NCBI RefSeq assembly: GCF_012524075.1
Contig: NZ_JAAZUI010000009.1
Coordinates: 1 to 64,000 of the forward strand
Direction: 5' to 3'
Length of the DNA: 64,000 nucleotides
Origin: Lutibacter sp. B1
GTDB taxonomy: Bacteria; Bacteroidota; Bacteroidia; Flavobacteriales; Flavobacteriaceae
Under the pieces are notes generated by a model that was not told where the DNA came from, made no database searches, and worked only from the letters and a program-made list of their open reading frames with translations. Each line of letters opens with the position of its first letter. Positions within the stretch are counted from its first letter, which is position 1. The position numbers were made by a program, and so were the translations under genes. Shown piece after piece: positions 35,799-44,474 of the stretch.

Positions 35799-37891
35799 TA
35801 TATATCTTGCGCTTGTATTGCTGTTAAAATAACAGTGTTAAAAATATCGTCTACTGTACAACCTCTACTTAAATCGTTAACCGGTTTATTTAATCCCTGT
35901 AACATTGGGCCAATTGCTAGTGCTCCTGTTTCACGTTGTACTGCTTTATATGTGTTGTTTCCTGTATTTAAATCCGGGAAAATTAATACGTTTGCTTGTC
36001 CTGCAACTTCAGAATCCGGCATTTTACTTTTTCCTACTGTAGCATCAACGGCAGCATCGTATTGAATTGGTCCTTCAACTTTCAAATCGGGTCTTTTTGC
36101 TTTTACAATTTCAGTTGCTTTTCTAACAATATCAACATCTTCACCTTTACCAGAAGCTCCGGATGAATAAGATAACATTGCAATTTTTGGTTCCATTCCA
36201 AAGTTAATACTTGACTCTGCTGATGAAATTGCGATTTCTGCCAATTGCTCAGAAGTTGGGTTAGGATTTATGGCACAATCTCCAAAAACCGAAACTCTAT
36301 CTTCCAAACACATAAAAAAGACTGAAGAAACAACCGATACATCAGGTTTAGTTTTAATAAACTGTAATGCCGGTCTAATAGTATGTTGTGTTGTATGTGC
36401 CGCTCCAGAAACCATTCCGTCTGCCAATCCTTTATGCACCATCATAGTTCCAAAATATGAAACATCGCCTATTAAGTCTTCAGCCATCTCAATTGTTAGC
36501 CCTTTATTTTTTCTTAATTCATATAAAGTGTTGGCAAACTCAGCATGACATTCACATTTAAGTGGGTTAATTATATTTATTTTATTAATATCTAGTTTTA
36601 ATCCTAGTCTATGTATTGTATTTTCAATTTTTTCTTTTTCACCTAAAATAGTTAAATCAACTATATCAGCTTCAACCAACCTAGCAGTAGCTGTTATAAT
36701 TCTATCATCATTACCTTCAGGTAAAACAATATGTTTACGAACAGTTTTAGCTCTTTTCAATAAATTATATTGAAACATTCTAGGAGTAATTCCGGAATTT
36801 TTGAATGTGATTAGTTTTTCATTTAACTTATCAACCTCAACGTATTTTTCAAAAGTATGTAATGAAGTTGTAATTTTTTCTTTATTTCCAACATACATAT
36901 GCGAACGTACGGCTCCTATTTTATTGGCAACTTCAAACGTTCCTTCTTCAACAGATAGAATAGGTACAACTTCAGATAAACCATCTATCAATTTAACAAT
37001 AGGTTCTTCTGGTTTAATACCGCCGGTTAAAACAATTCCAGCAATTTTTGGGTAATTTGATGAAATATTAGCTTGTAAAGCTCCTAAAATTATATCGGCT
37101 CTATCACCAGGAGTAATTATTAAACAATTTTCACATAAATGATTTAAATAATTTCTCAATTGCATTGCTCCCACTATAAATTTTGAAGATTGATTGTTTA
37201 GATGATCTTTACCAAATAAAATTTTTGCATCAATTGCTTCTGCTATTTCTTTAATTGTTGGGTTATTTAATGAAGGAATTAATGGTATTACATTTACTGA
37301 AATACTTTCCGGTAAATTTTTCTCTACTCCTTTTTTAACAATTTCAATATTTTGTTCTTGTACTTTATTGGCTACAACACCTAAAACTTCAACTTCTTTT
37401 TCTTTAAAAGAATCGTAAGCCAAGTGTAACTCTCCTATAAATTCATCAAGTGTTTTACCTACTCCGCTTGAAACTATAATTACCGGTGTTCCTAAATTTT
37501 TGGCAATTAAAATATTTGCATCTAACTCTATGGCTGCTCCTTCACCCGAAAAATCGGTACCCTCAACTAACATAAAATCATTTTTTTCTTCTAAGGCCTT
37601 GTATTTTTCTATTATTTTATCAAAAATATCACCTTCTTCACCTTTGTTACGTTTTGCAATAAACTCACTACGAGTAAAAGCATAAGCTTCTTCTGGATTT
37701 AAATCCAAATCAAAATGAGAAATAATTGTGTTTATATGATTATCTTTTTTACCCTTAACAATATCATCAATTATAGGCCTAAAATAACCAACTTTTGCAG
37801 TTTTTCCTAAAAGCATTCTCATCAATCCTAATGCAACAATTGACTTACCACTATTGGCTTCACTAGTTGCAATATATATGGCTTTATTCAT
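35798..37891 (-). CDS. pta: Phosphate acetyltransferase (long, three-domain form)
   Basis: 697 residues; acetyl-CoA + Pi to acetyl phosphate + CoA. The long form has an N-terminal P-loop dethiobiotin-synthetase-like domain (IYIATSEANSGKSIVALGL, residues 5-23), a central DRTGG-type domain (about 215-325) and the C-terminal catalytic domain (about 370-695, IVLPEGNDDRI, GDVSYFGTMMVHKGLADGMV, GPMLQGLNKPVNDLSRGC). A TATCTTTG -7 box at 37909-37916 is the probable promoter of pta-ackA. Confidence 0.97.
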   Translation of the reverse strand: MNKAIYIATSEANSGKSIVALGLMRMLLGKTAKVGYFRPIIDDIVKGKKDNHINTIISHFDLDLNPEEAYAFTRSEFIAKRNKGEEGDIFDKIIEKYKALEEKNDFMLVEGTDFSGEGAAIELDANILIAKNLGTPVIIVSSGVGKTLDEFIGELHLAYDSFKEKEVEVLGVVANKVQEQNIEIVKKGVEKNLPESISVNVIPLIPSLNNPTIKEIAEAIDAKILFGKDHLNNQSSKFIVGAMQLRNYLNHLCENCLIITPGDRADIILGALQANISSNYPKIAGIVLTGGIKPEEPIVKLIDGLSEVVPILSVEEGTFEVANKIGAVRSHMYVGNKEKITTSLHTFEKYVEVDKLNEKLITFKNSGITPRMFQYNLLKRAKTVRKHIVLPEGNDDRIITATARLVEADIVDLTILGEKEKIENTIHRLGLKLDINKINIINPLKCECHAEFANTLYELRKNKGLTIEMAEDLIGDVSYFGTMMVHKGLADGMVSGAAHTTQHTIRPALQFIKTKPDVSVVSSVFFMCLEDRVSVFGDCAINPNPTSEQLAEIAISSAESSINFGMEPKIAMLSYSSGASGKGEDVDIVRKATEIVKAKRPDLKVEGPIQYDAAVDATVGKSKMPDSEVAGQANVLIFPDLNTGNNTYKAVQRETGALAIGPMLQGLNKPVNDLSRGCTVDDIFNTVILTAIQAQDI

Positions 37892-37908
37892 TTTTATTTA
37901 TTTTTGTG

Positions 37909-37916
37909 CAAAGATA
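37909..37916 (-). promoter_or_regulatory. Promoter -7 box (TATCTTTG) of pta-ackA
   Basis: Exact TAnnTTTG on the minus strand, 17 bases before the ATG at 37891. No TGA-N6-TCA dyad at the activator position. Confidence 0.65.
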
Positions 37917-38019
37917 CTTCAATCGTAATTTATTTCCTTGTTTTTTCCATTAAAAAATAGTAACTATTGTAACATTTTTTTAATAAAATAAGCCTAATTA
38001 ATCCTTTTTAAATTATGTG

Positions 38020-38027
38020 TATATTTG
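38020..38027 (+). promoter_or_regulatory. Promoter -7 box (TATATTTG) of hutI
   Basis: Exact TAnnTTTG, 22 bases before the ATG at 38050. Confidence 0.65.
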
Positions 38028-38049
38028 AACTTATAATTTTATATAAAAT

Positions 38050-39285
38050 ATGACTACTTTAATTACCAATATAAAGGAATTATTACAAGTTGGAAGCATT
38101 TCAAAAGAAATGGTTTGTGGTAAAGAAATGAAAATTTTACCTACAATTAAAAATGCCTTTTTATTAATTGAAGATGATTTGATTAAAGATTTTGGAAGCA
38201 TGAAAAGTATTTCAAAATTTGAAGTTGATAATTATGTTGATGCAAAAGATAGAATTGTGCTACCTACTTGGTGCGACAGCCATACGCATATTGTTTATGC
38301 AGGTAATAGAGAGCGGGAGTTTGTTGACAGAATTAACGGTTTAACCTATGAAGAGATAGCTAACAATGGTGGTGGAATATTAAATTCGGCTAAAACATTG
38401 CAAAATACAAGTGAAGAAGATTTATATCTACAATCTGCAAAACGGATTGAAGAAATAATGAAATTAGGAACAGGTGCTGTTGAAATAAAATCGGGTTACG
38501 GTTTAACCAAAGATGCTGAGCTTAAAATGCTTAGAATAATTAAAAAACTAAATGAAAATTATCCTATTACCATTAAAGCAACATTTTTAGCCGCACATGC
38601 ACTACCTTCTGAGTTCAAAAAAAACAAAAAAGCGTATATAGATTATGTTATTAATGAAATTCTACCAATAGTTGCAAATGAAAATTTAGCTGAATTTATT
38701 GATGTTTTTTGTGAAACTGGATATTTTTCAGTTCAGGACACAGAAAGGTTGTTAAAAGCAGGAAAAAAATACGGTTTAATTCCAAAAATTCATGTAAATC
38801 AATTTACTGCTATTGGAGGTGTTCAAGTTGGTGTAAATTACAATGCGCTTTCTGTAGATCATTTAGAAATTATGAGAGATGAAGATATTAAGGAATTAAA
38901 AAACACAAAGACAATGCCTGTTGCACTACCTTCATGTTCTTACTTTTTGAGCATTCCTTACACACCTGCAAGAAAAATTATAGATGCCGGATTGCCCTTA
39001 GCTTTAGCAACAGATTATAACCCTGGTTCTACTCCATCAGGAAATATGAATTTTGTAATTTCAACAGCTTCTATTAAAATGAAAATGACTCCGGAAGAAG
39101 CTATTAATGCTGCCACCATAAATGGTGCTTATGCCATGGGATTAGAAAAAACTCACGGTAGTATTTGTATCGGTAAAAAAGCCAATTTTATAATTACAAA
39201 AGAAATCCCGAGTTTTGGATTTATTCCATATTCGTTTGGAAATCATCAAATTGATAAAGTTTTTATTGAAGGAAAAGAAATATAA
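38050..39285 (+). CDS. hutI: Imidazolonepropionase
   Basis: 411 residues; hydrolyses 4-imidazolone-5-propanoate to N-formimidoyl-L-glutamate, third step of histidine breakdown. The amidohydrolase metal motif is CDSHTHIVYAG (about residue 76). Family signatures NREREFVDRINGLTYEEIA and NGGGIL bind the substrate; later metal ligands are AAHALP, KIHVNQF and ALATDYNPGS. No hutH, hutU or hutG is in the window, so the pathway genes are not clustered here. Convergent with the tyrosine kinase gene with one base between. Confidence 0.96.
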   Translation: MTTLITNIKELLQVGSISKEMVCGKEMKILPTIKNAFLLIEDDLIKDFGSMKSISKFEVDNYVDAKDRIVLPTWCDSHTHIVYAGNREREFVDRINGLTYEEIANNGGGILNSAKTLQNTSEEDLYLQSAKRIEEIMKLGTGAVEIKSGYGLTKDAELKMLRIIKKLNENYPITIKATFLAAHALPSEFKKNKKAYIDYVINEILPIVANENLAEFIDVFCETGYFSVQDTERLLKAGKKYGLIPKIHVNQFTAIGGVQVGVNYNALSVDHLEIMRDEDIKELKNTKTMPVALPSCSYFLSIPYTPARKIIDAGLPLALATDYNPGSTPSGNMNFVISTASIKMKMTPEEAINAATINGAYAMGLEKTHGSICIGKKANFIITKEIPSFGFIPYSFGNHQIDKVFIEGKEI

Positions 39286-39286
39286 T

Positions 39287-41737
39287 TTATTTTTTTATCA
39301 GTTTTAATAATTTCTTAAAAAAAGACTTTTTCTCATCCTCACTATAAGTGTGTCCATATTTACCATAGCCATAACTATATCCGTAGCCATACCCATAGCC
39401 ATATTTAGATTTTATTTTAAAGTCGTTAAAAACTATACTAATATTAGCTATTTCTTCTTTTAAATACTTCTCGTTAATCATTTTAAGCATTCCTTTATAC
39501 GAATAACCTTGTCTTATTACATACATTGTTGTATCTGCATACTTAATCACTTCAATAGCATCACTAACTAAACCTATTGGAGGAGTATCTAAAATTATAT
39601 ATTCATAATCTTCTTTTAAGCTTTTAATCAATTCTTCAGTTGAAGGACTGATAATTAATTCTGAAGGATTAGGAGGTACAGGACCTGAGGTAATAACATC
39701 TAAATTAGGTACTTTTGTTTTTTGGATAATTTCTTCTTTAGTTGCTTCTGAAATTAAATAGTTAACAATCCCTGTTTTATTTGAAATTTCAAAATCGTCA
39801 AATATTTTAGGTTTCCGCAAATCTAGCCCTACCAAAATTGTTTTTTTACCACCTAAAGCAAAAACCGTAGCCATATTTATGGAAACAAACGTTTTACCTT
39901 CACCACTAACAGAAGATGTTACAACTATTGTTTTTGATTTTTCTTTTACATTTCTTCCAAACAAAAATTGAATGTTTGAACGTAATGACCTAAATGATTC
40001 CGCTAAACTTGATTTTGGTTTTGTAAAAACAGCTAAATTAGTATCATATGTATTTTTTCCTATAACTCCTAAAAGTGGAATTGGAGATATTCGTTCAATT
40101 TCTTCTGGTGTATAAATTTTATTATCTAAAACTTCTTTAGCAATAATTACAAATAACGGCAAAATAATTCCCAGTAATAACGCTACCATATAATTAAAAG
40201 AAGTTCTTGGTAAAATTGAACCTTGCCCAGTATCTTTAGCAGTATCTAATACTGAAATATCAGAAACACTAGCTGCAATTGCAATATCAGCCTCATACCG
40301 CTTTTGCATTAACCACACAAAGTTAGATTCTATTAAACTATATTTTCTTTCAAAATTTATAAGTTTTTGCTCTTTAGTAGGAAGTTTATTAAGCTGATAA
40401 TTATAACTGCTTAACCTTTTTTTACTATTATTTAAACTTACTACTGTTGCTTGCTTTAATGATGATAAATTTTCTAAAAGAACGTTTCGAGTTGTTTCAA
40501 TTTCTTGGCTTTTAAGTTTTAATGATGGATGACTAGCTGTAACTTCTTTAGATAACCTTTCCTTTTCGATTGAAAGGCGTGTTAATTCACCTACCATGCT
40601 AGAAATAGCTTCATCTTCAATATTAATAATAGCCGGAGCCGGTATTTTGGAGTAATCAGAATGTGTTTTAATATAACTTTCTAAATTATCAAAATATTCA
40701 ATTCTATCGGTAAGTTGTTTTTGAATTTGATCTAAACCTGTTGTTTGTGAAAAAATTTCACCTCCTTGTGCCGATAAATTGTAAATAGCATTTTCTTGCT
40801 TAAACTTACCTATATTATCTTCAATTATTTTTAAACTATCCGATGTATTTTTAAATTGTTCATCAATAAATTCTTTTGTACTATAAGCATAGTTTGTTTT
40901 TTGATCTAACTCATCTTTTGCCAATACTTCAACGGTTTTATTTAAATAATCTACCAGCCTTTTTTTATTTTCACCTGTTGAAGATATTTCTACAAGTGAT
41001 GTTCCTTGTAATCCTTGGGCTCTAACATTTCTATATTTCCCTGTTACTTGGGTAATGGATTTTAATTCAACAAAATAAGATTGATCTTTTAAAACATTAG
41101 AATCATTTATTAAAACAATTTGAGCTTTTAAAAAAGGTAAATTTATATATTCATCAATCAAAAATATTTGAGAAAAAGTAAAATTATCTGTTTTATATTT
41201 CTTTTCTGATTCATCTTTATAATTGATAAGCTGATAAGTACTCTCAGGATTAAATTCAACAGTTAATTTATAGCTTTCGTTGTCAATAAAATCAATTTTA
41301 ATAAGCGAATTGATTAGCTGATATTGATTAGGTTGTAATTTTATTTTAAAAGGTGTTTTACCATAAACATCTTCCATTCTAAAGCGTCCTTGTTTATAAT
41401 ATTCTATATAAAACTCAAGCTCTTTAATAACTTTTTCATTATGAGTACGAGATGTTAATGTTTTTCTTATAGACTCTACTTTATCACTTACACCTCCCCA
41501 GTTAAAAGCTATGTTTGTACCAGATGAAAATAACGGATTATTCTTTTCTTTTACCTCTATTGTGGTAGATAATCCATATACTTTTTGAGAAGAAATATTT
41601 TTATAATATGCAATTGCTAAAGCAATTGGAATGGTTAACAAAAACCATTTCCAATTCGAAATTATACGAAATAAATAATCTTTAATGTCAGAAATTTGTT
41701 CACTAGTATTTATATCTAGTTTAAATCTATTATCCAT
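39287..41737 (-). CDS. Polysaccharide co-polymerase with bacterial tyrosine autokinase (Wzc-like)
   Basis: 816-residue inner-membrane protein controlling chain length and export of a capsule or exopolysaccharide. The N-terminal Wzz domain has helix 1 near residues 28-45; a long periplasmic coiled-coil section and GNVR-type region end before helix 2 (about 515-535). The C-terminal BY-kinase domain has Walker A SSVSGEGKTFVSINMA, Walker A' VGLDLRKPK and Walker B YIILDTPP. The C-terminal tail (residues 778-798) holds nine Tyr alternating mainly with Gly, the expected autophosphorylation cluster. It follows the Wza-like gene by 6 bases. No glycosyltransferase genes are adjacent. Confidence 0.94.
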   Translation of the reverse strand: MDNRFKLDINTSEQISDIKDYLFRIISNWKWFLLTIPIALAIAYYKNISSQKVYGLSTTIEVKEKNNPLFSSGTNIAFNWGGVSDKVESIRKTLTSRTHNEKVIKELEFYIEYYKQGRFRMEDVYGKTPFKIKLQPNQYQLINSLIKIDFIDNESYKLTVEFNPESTYQLINYKDESEKKYKTDNFTFSQIFLIDEYINLPFLKAQIVLINDSNVLKDQSYFVELKSITQVTGKYRNVRAQGLQGTSLVEISSTGENKKRLVDYLNKTVEVLAKDELDQKTNYAYSTKEFIDEQFKNTSDSLKIIEDNIGKFKQENAIYNLSAQGGEIFSQTTGLDQIQKQLTDRIEYFDNLESYIKTHSDYSKIPAPAIINIEDEAISSMVGELTRLSIEKERLSKEVTASHPSLKLKSQEIETTRNVLLENLSSLKQATVVSLNNSKKRLSSYNYQLNKLPTKEQKLINFERKYSLIESNFVWLMQKRYEADIAIAASVSDISVLDTAKDTGQGSILPRTSFNYMVALLLGIILPLFVIIAKEVLDNKIYTPEEIERISPIPLLGVIGKNTYDTNLAVFTKPKSSLAESFRSLRSNIQFLFGRNVKEKSKTIVVTSSVSGEGKTFVSINMATVFALGGKKTILVGLDLRKPKIFDDFEISNKTGIVNYLISEATKEEIIQKTKVPNLDVITSGPVPPNPSELIISPSTEELIKSLKEDYEYIILDTPPIGLVSDAIEVIKYADTTMYVIRQGYSYKGMLKMINEKYLKEEIANISIVFNDFKIKSKYGYGYGYGYSYGYGKYGHTYSEDEKKSFFKKLLKLIKK

Positions 41738-41743
41738 TCTAAT

Positions 41744-42508
41744 TTATAAATTTTTAACTAATAATACAGAACTAACAACAAAAGATAAAATTGTTACTAT
41801 AGTTGAAAATGTTTGCAGTCCTGTAGTACCTGTTCCCCAAGATTTTTGTTTTAATGGCGAAACATAAATAATATCATTTGGTTGAACATAAAAATTCTCT
41901 GAATTAAAAACATCTATATTTGTTAAATCGAGTTTATATTTTTTAACACCATCTAAAGAATTTCTTATAATTGTTACATCCGACCTATTTCCAAGTGGGG
42001 TAATTTCTCCTGCATTAGCAATTGCATCGATTATCGAAACCTGATTTTGCGATAAATTAATGGTTCCCGGAGAACCTACTTCACCGGTAACGATAAACTG
42101 TATTCCTCCTAATTTAGCTGTAACAAAAATTAACTCAGGATTTTTAAAAAACTTGGTTAATTCACTTTCAATTTTTTTTCTAACTTCATTTTCAGTGTAC
42201 CCTAAAACATTTAAATCGCCTATATATGGTATTCTAATATTACCGTGTCTGTCAACCGTATAACCAGAAAAATATAAATTACCACTTGATGTTTCACCTC
42301 CACTTTTAAACATTGACACAATTTCAGGATTACTTGCCTTAATATCAATATATAAAATATCATTTACTTGTAATCGGTAAGGCTCATTATTCAATTTATA
42401 AATGTCAGATTTACTTATAGGTTCACCTTGAAAATAAGTCATTTGCTTACTTGTCACACACGATGATAAAATGCTTAAAAATAGAATGTAAAAAAAAAGT
42501 TTCTTCAT
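41744..42508 (-). CDS. Polysaccharide export outer membrane lipoprotein (Wza-like)
   Basis: 254 residues from the ATG at 42506-42508. An 8-codon longer frame is rejected because its start lies inside the -7 box. Lipoprotein signal MKKLFFYILFLSILSSC, with the lipobox Cys at residue 17. A polysaccharide export domain follows (about 45-130, YRLQVNDILYIDIKAS and GYTVDRHGNIRIPYIGDLNV) and then a SLBB domain (IQFIVTGEVGSPGTI). A C-terminal hydrophobic segment (TFSTIVTILSFVVSSVLLV) replaces the amphipathic helix of Wza. First gene of the export pair. Confidence 0.93.
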   Translation of the reverse strand: MKKLFFYILFLSILSSCVTSKQMTYFQGEPISKSDIYKLNNEPYRLQVNDILYIDIKASNPEIVSMFKSGGETSSGNLYFSGYTVDRHGNIRIPYIGDLNVLGYTENEVRKKIESELTKFFKNPELIFVTAKLGGIQFIVTGEVGSPGTINLSQNQVSIIDAIANAGEITPLGNRSDVTIIRNSLDGVKKYKLDLTNIDVFNSENFYVQPNDIIYVSPLKQKSWGTGTTGLQTFSTIVTILSFVVSSVLLVKNL

Positions 42509-42529
42509 ATAAATTAATTGAGAGCAAGA

Positions 42530-42537
42530 CAAATATA
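42530..42537 (-). promoter_or_regulatory. Promoter -7 box (TATATTTG) of the wza/wzc-like pair
   Basis: Exact TAnnTTTG on the minus strand, 21 bases before the ATG at 42508. Confidence 0.65.
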
Positions 42538-42570
42538 ATTTTTAATAGCTTATTAAAATAATTTTTCTAG

Positions 42571-42578
42571 TATTTTCG
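42571..42578 (+). promoter_or_regulatory. Variant -7 box (TATTTTCG) of the methyltransferase gene
   Basis: TAnnTTCG variant, 17 bases before the ATG at 42596. Confidence 0.4.
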
Positions 42579-42595
42579 CATTAAAATAAGCATTT

Positions 42596-43372
42596 ATGTG
42601 GTTTAAAATTACATCCTTTTTTAGGTTTTTAAAAACATCTACTAATCAACATGGTGTACATTCTCCTTTTGTATATAATTTAGTAACAAAATGCTTTTAT
42701 ACTAAAACTAATAAGTCCAAAATTAATTCATTCATTACTATTAAACAATGGCTAAATAGTAACAAAAAAATCATAACTGTTACAGATTTTGGTAATGGCT
42801 CTAAAACTTTTAAAAGTAATAACAGAAAGGTATCGGATATAGCTAAAATTGCAGGAATAAGTACAAAACGAGCATTATTATTAATACGAGTAATTGAGTA
42901 TTTTAAGCCACAAACTATTTTAGAAATTGGGACTTCTGTAGGTTTGGGTACTTCTGCTTTAAGTATTGGAAATCCAAATGCTCAAATTATTTCTTTAGAA
43001 GGCTGTGAAAATACTGCCAGTATTGCTCAAGAACTTTTTAAAGCAAATAATTTCAATACTATTAAACTGGTTACTGGTAATTTTAACAACACTATCCCTT
43101 TAACTATCAATAATAAGCAATTCGATTTAATTTATTTTGATGGAAATCATACCAAAGATGCAACCTTAAAATATTTTAGACAATGTTTAAGTACCATACA
43201 TAATGATTCCGTTTTTATTTTTGATGATATTAATTGGTCAAAAGAAATGCAACTAGCTTGGAAAGAGATAAAAAACCATCCTAAAGTAACGATTACCATT
43301 GATATATTTTTTTGGGGATTTGTTTTTTTTAGAAAAGAACAAGCCAAACAACATTTTACAATACGAATTTAA
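42596..43372 (+). CDS. Class I SAM-dependent methyltransferase (O-methyltransferase-like)
   Basis: 258 residues. The SAM-binding motif I is ILEIGTSVGLGTSALSIG (about residues 102-119), followed by IISLEGCE (acidic loop binding the ribose), FDLIYFDGNHT and VFIFDDINWS, the order seen in catechol-type O-methyltransferases. The N-terminal 90 residues (FKTSTNQHGVHSPFVYNLV and a Lys-rich stretch) are not recognised. Substrate unknown. Divergent from the capsule pair and 37 bases upstream of the adenosyltransferase gene. Confidence 0.87.
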   Translation: MWFKITSFFRFLKTSTNQHGVHSPFVYNLVTKCFYTKTNKSKINSFITIKQWLNSNKKIITVTDFGNGSKTFKSNNRKVSDIAKIAGISTKRALLLIRVIEYFKPQTILEIGTSVGLGTSALSIGNPNAQIISLEGCENTASIAQELFKANNFNTIKLVTGNFNNTIPLTINNKQFDLIYFDGNHTKDATLKYFRQCLSTIHNDSVFIFDDINWSKEMQLAWKEIKNHPKVTITIDIFFWGFVFFRKEQAKQHFTIRI

Positions 43373-43409
43373 CTAGTAAATTAGCACAAAATATAGCTAC
43401 TTTAAACTT

Positions 43410-43982
43410 ATGAAAATATATACTAAAACAGGTGATAAAGGACAAACTTCACTTTTTGGAGGCACAAGAGTTCCAAAATATCATTTACGCATTGAAGCAT
43501 ATGGTACCATTGATGAATTAAACTCATATATTGGTTTAATTAAAGATCAAGAAATTGACAGTAACACTTCCAAAATACTCCTAAAAATTCAAAATGAGTT
43601 ATTTACAATTGGTTCAATGTTGGCTACACCTCCCGAAAAAGAAATTCTTAAAAGCGGTAAAGAACGATTGAATATCCAAAAAATAAACAATCAATCTGTT
43701 ACACTATTAGAAAATGAAATTGATAAAATGAACGAAAGTTTACCTGAAATGACTCACTTTATTTTGCCCGGCGGACACACTTTAGTGTCATTTTGTCACA
43801 TAGCTCGATGTGTTTGCCGTCGTTCCGAACGAATTACCACACATTTAAGTGATGAAAGTACAATTGACAACCTAATTTTAGTCTATTTAAATAGACTTTC
43901 TGACTACCTTTTTGTACTGGCACGAAAATTGACAATAGATAAAAAAGCTCAAGAAATTAAGTGGATTCCTGAGAAGTTTTAA
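43410..43982 (+). CDS. Cob(I)alamin adenosyltransferase, PduO type
   Basis: 190 residues; transfers the adenosyl group of ATP to cob(I)alamin to make coenzyme B12. The N-terminal ATP-binding motif is YTKTGDKGQTSLFGGTRVPK (residues 4-23); later hallmarks are GTIDELNSYIGL, LPGGH, RCVCRRSER (about 131-139) and NRLSDYLFVLAR near the C-terminus. The start is the ATG just before this motif. No other cobalamin genes are close, so salvage of imported cobalamin is likely. Confidence 0.95.
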   Translation: MKIYTKTGDKGQTSLFGGTRVPKYHLRIEAYGTIDELNSYIGLIKDQEIDSNTSKILLKIQNELFTIGSMLATPPEKEILKSGKERLNIQKINNQSVTLLENEIDKMNESLPEMTHFILPGGHTLVSFCHIARCVCRRSERITTHLSDESTIDNLILVYLNRLSDYLFVLARKLTIDKKAQEIKWIPEKF

Positions 43983-44020
43983 AAAGTTCTTTTTAAATAT
44001 GAAAAAAAACAATAAAAAAC

Positions 44021-44050
44021 TTGACTTTTTGAGTAAAAAAATTATTTTTG
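44021..44050 (+). promoter_or_regulatory. Promoter of the DUF2795 gene: TTG - 19 bases - TATTTTTG
   Basis: -33 TTG (44021-44023, in TTGAC) and -7 TATTTTTG (44043-44050), 25 bases before the ATG at 44076. Confidence 0.7.
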
Positions 44051-44075
44051 CAAAAAATTTAATACAAGAAAGTAT

Positions 44076-44297
44076 ATGTATTGGACATTAGAATTAGCAT
44101 CATATTTAGCAGATGCACCTTGGCCAGCAACAAAGGATGAGTTAATTGATTATGCTATTAGAACAGGAGCTCCTTTAGAAGTTGTGGAAAATCTTCAAGA
44201 AATTGAAGATGAAGATGAAAATTTTGAGTCAATTCTAGAAATATGGCCAGACTACCCTTCTGAAGAAGATTATCTTTGGAATGAGGATGAATATTAA
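44076..44297 (+). CDS. DUF2795 domain protein, 73 aa
   Basis: Small acidic protein (MYWTLELASYLADAPWPATK...), with PWPATKDELIDYAIRTGAPLEVVENL as the family core and a C-terminal tail of Asp, Glu and Trp (YPSEEDYLWNEDEY). No signal peptide. Function unknown; it lies just upstream of secA here, with its own promoter and terminator, so it is not co-transcribed by default. Confidence 0.88.
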   Translation: MYWTLELASYLADAPWPATKDELIDYAIRTGAPLEVVENLQEIEDEDENFESILEIWPDYPSEEDYLWNEDEY

Positions 44298-44313
44298 ATA
44301 AACGTATAAAAAT

Positions 44314-44343
44314 AAAAAAAGTCTCGATTGAGGCTTTTTTTTT
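44314..44343 (+). terminator. Intrinsic terminator after the DUF2795 gene
   Basis: Arms AAAAAGTCTC (44316-44325) and GAGGCTTTTT (44330-44339) with one G-U pair and a GATT loop, followed by T. The rest of the gap to secA holds a small hairpin (TCGCTA...TAGCGA, about 44402-44421) and no clear -7 box. Confidence 0.75.
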
Positions 44344-44474
44344 GCTTTAAAAACAATTTTAAATATAATTTAAGACAATTAAACTTAAAAATATTTTAAA
44401 TTCGCTAACTATAAATAGCGATATTAATTACACTATAAAAATAGATAAATTTTAAAAATTTGATATCATAAAAT

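Noticed and set aside
34611-37891. Crp/Fnr control of pta-ackA
   Set aside because: The position 28-31 bp upstream of the -7 box (around 37945) holds no TGA-N6-TCA.
42509-42532. 8-codon extension of the Wza-like protein
   Set aside because: Its start falls inside the -7 box, and the lipoprotein signal begins at the later ATG.
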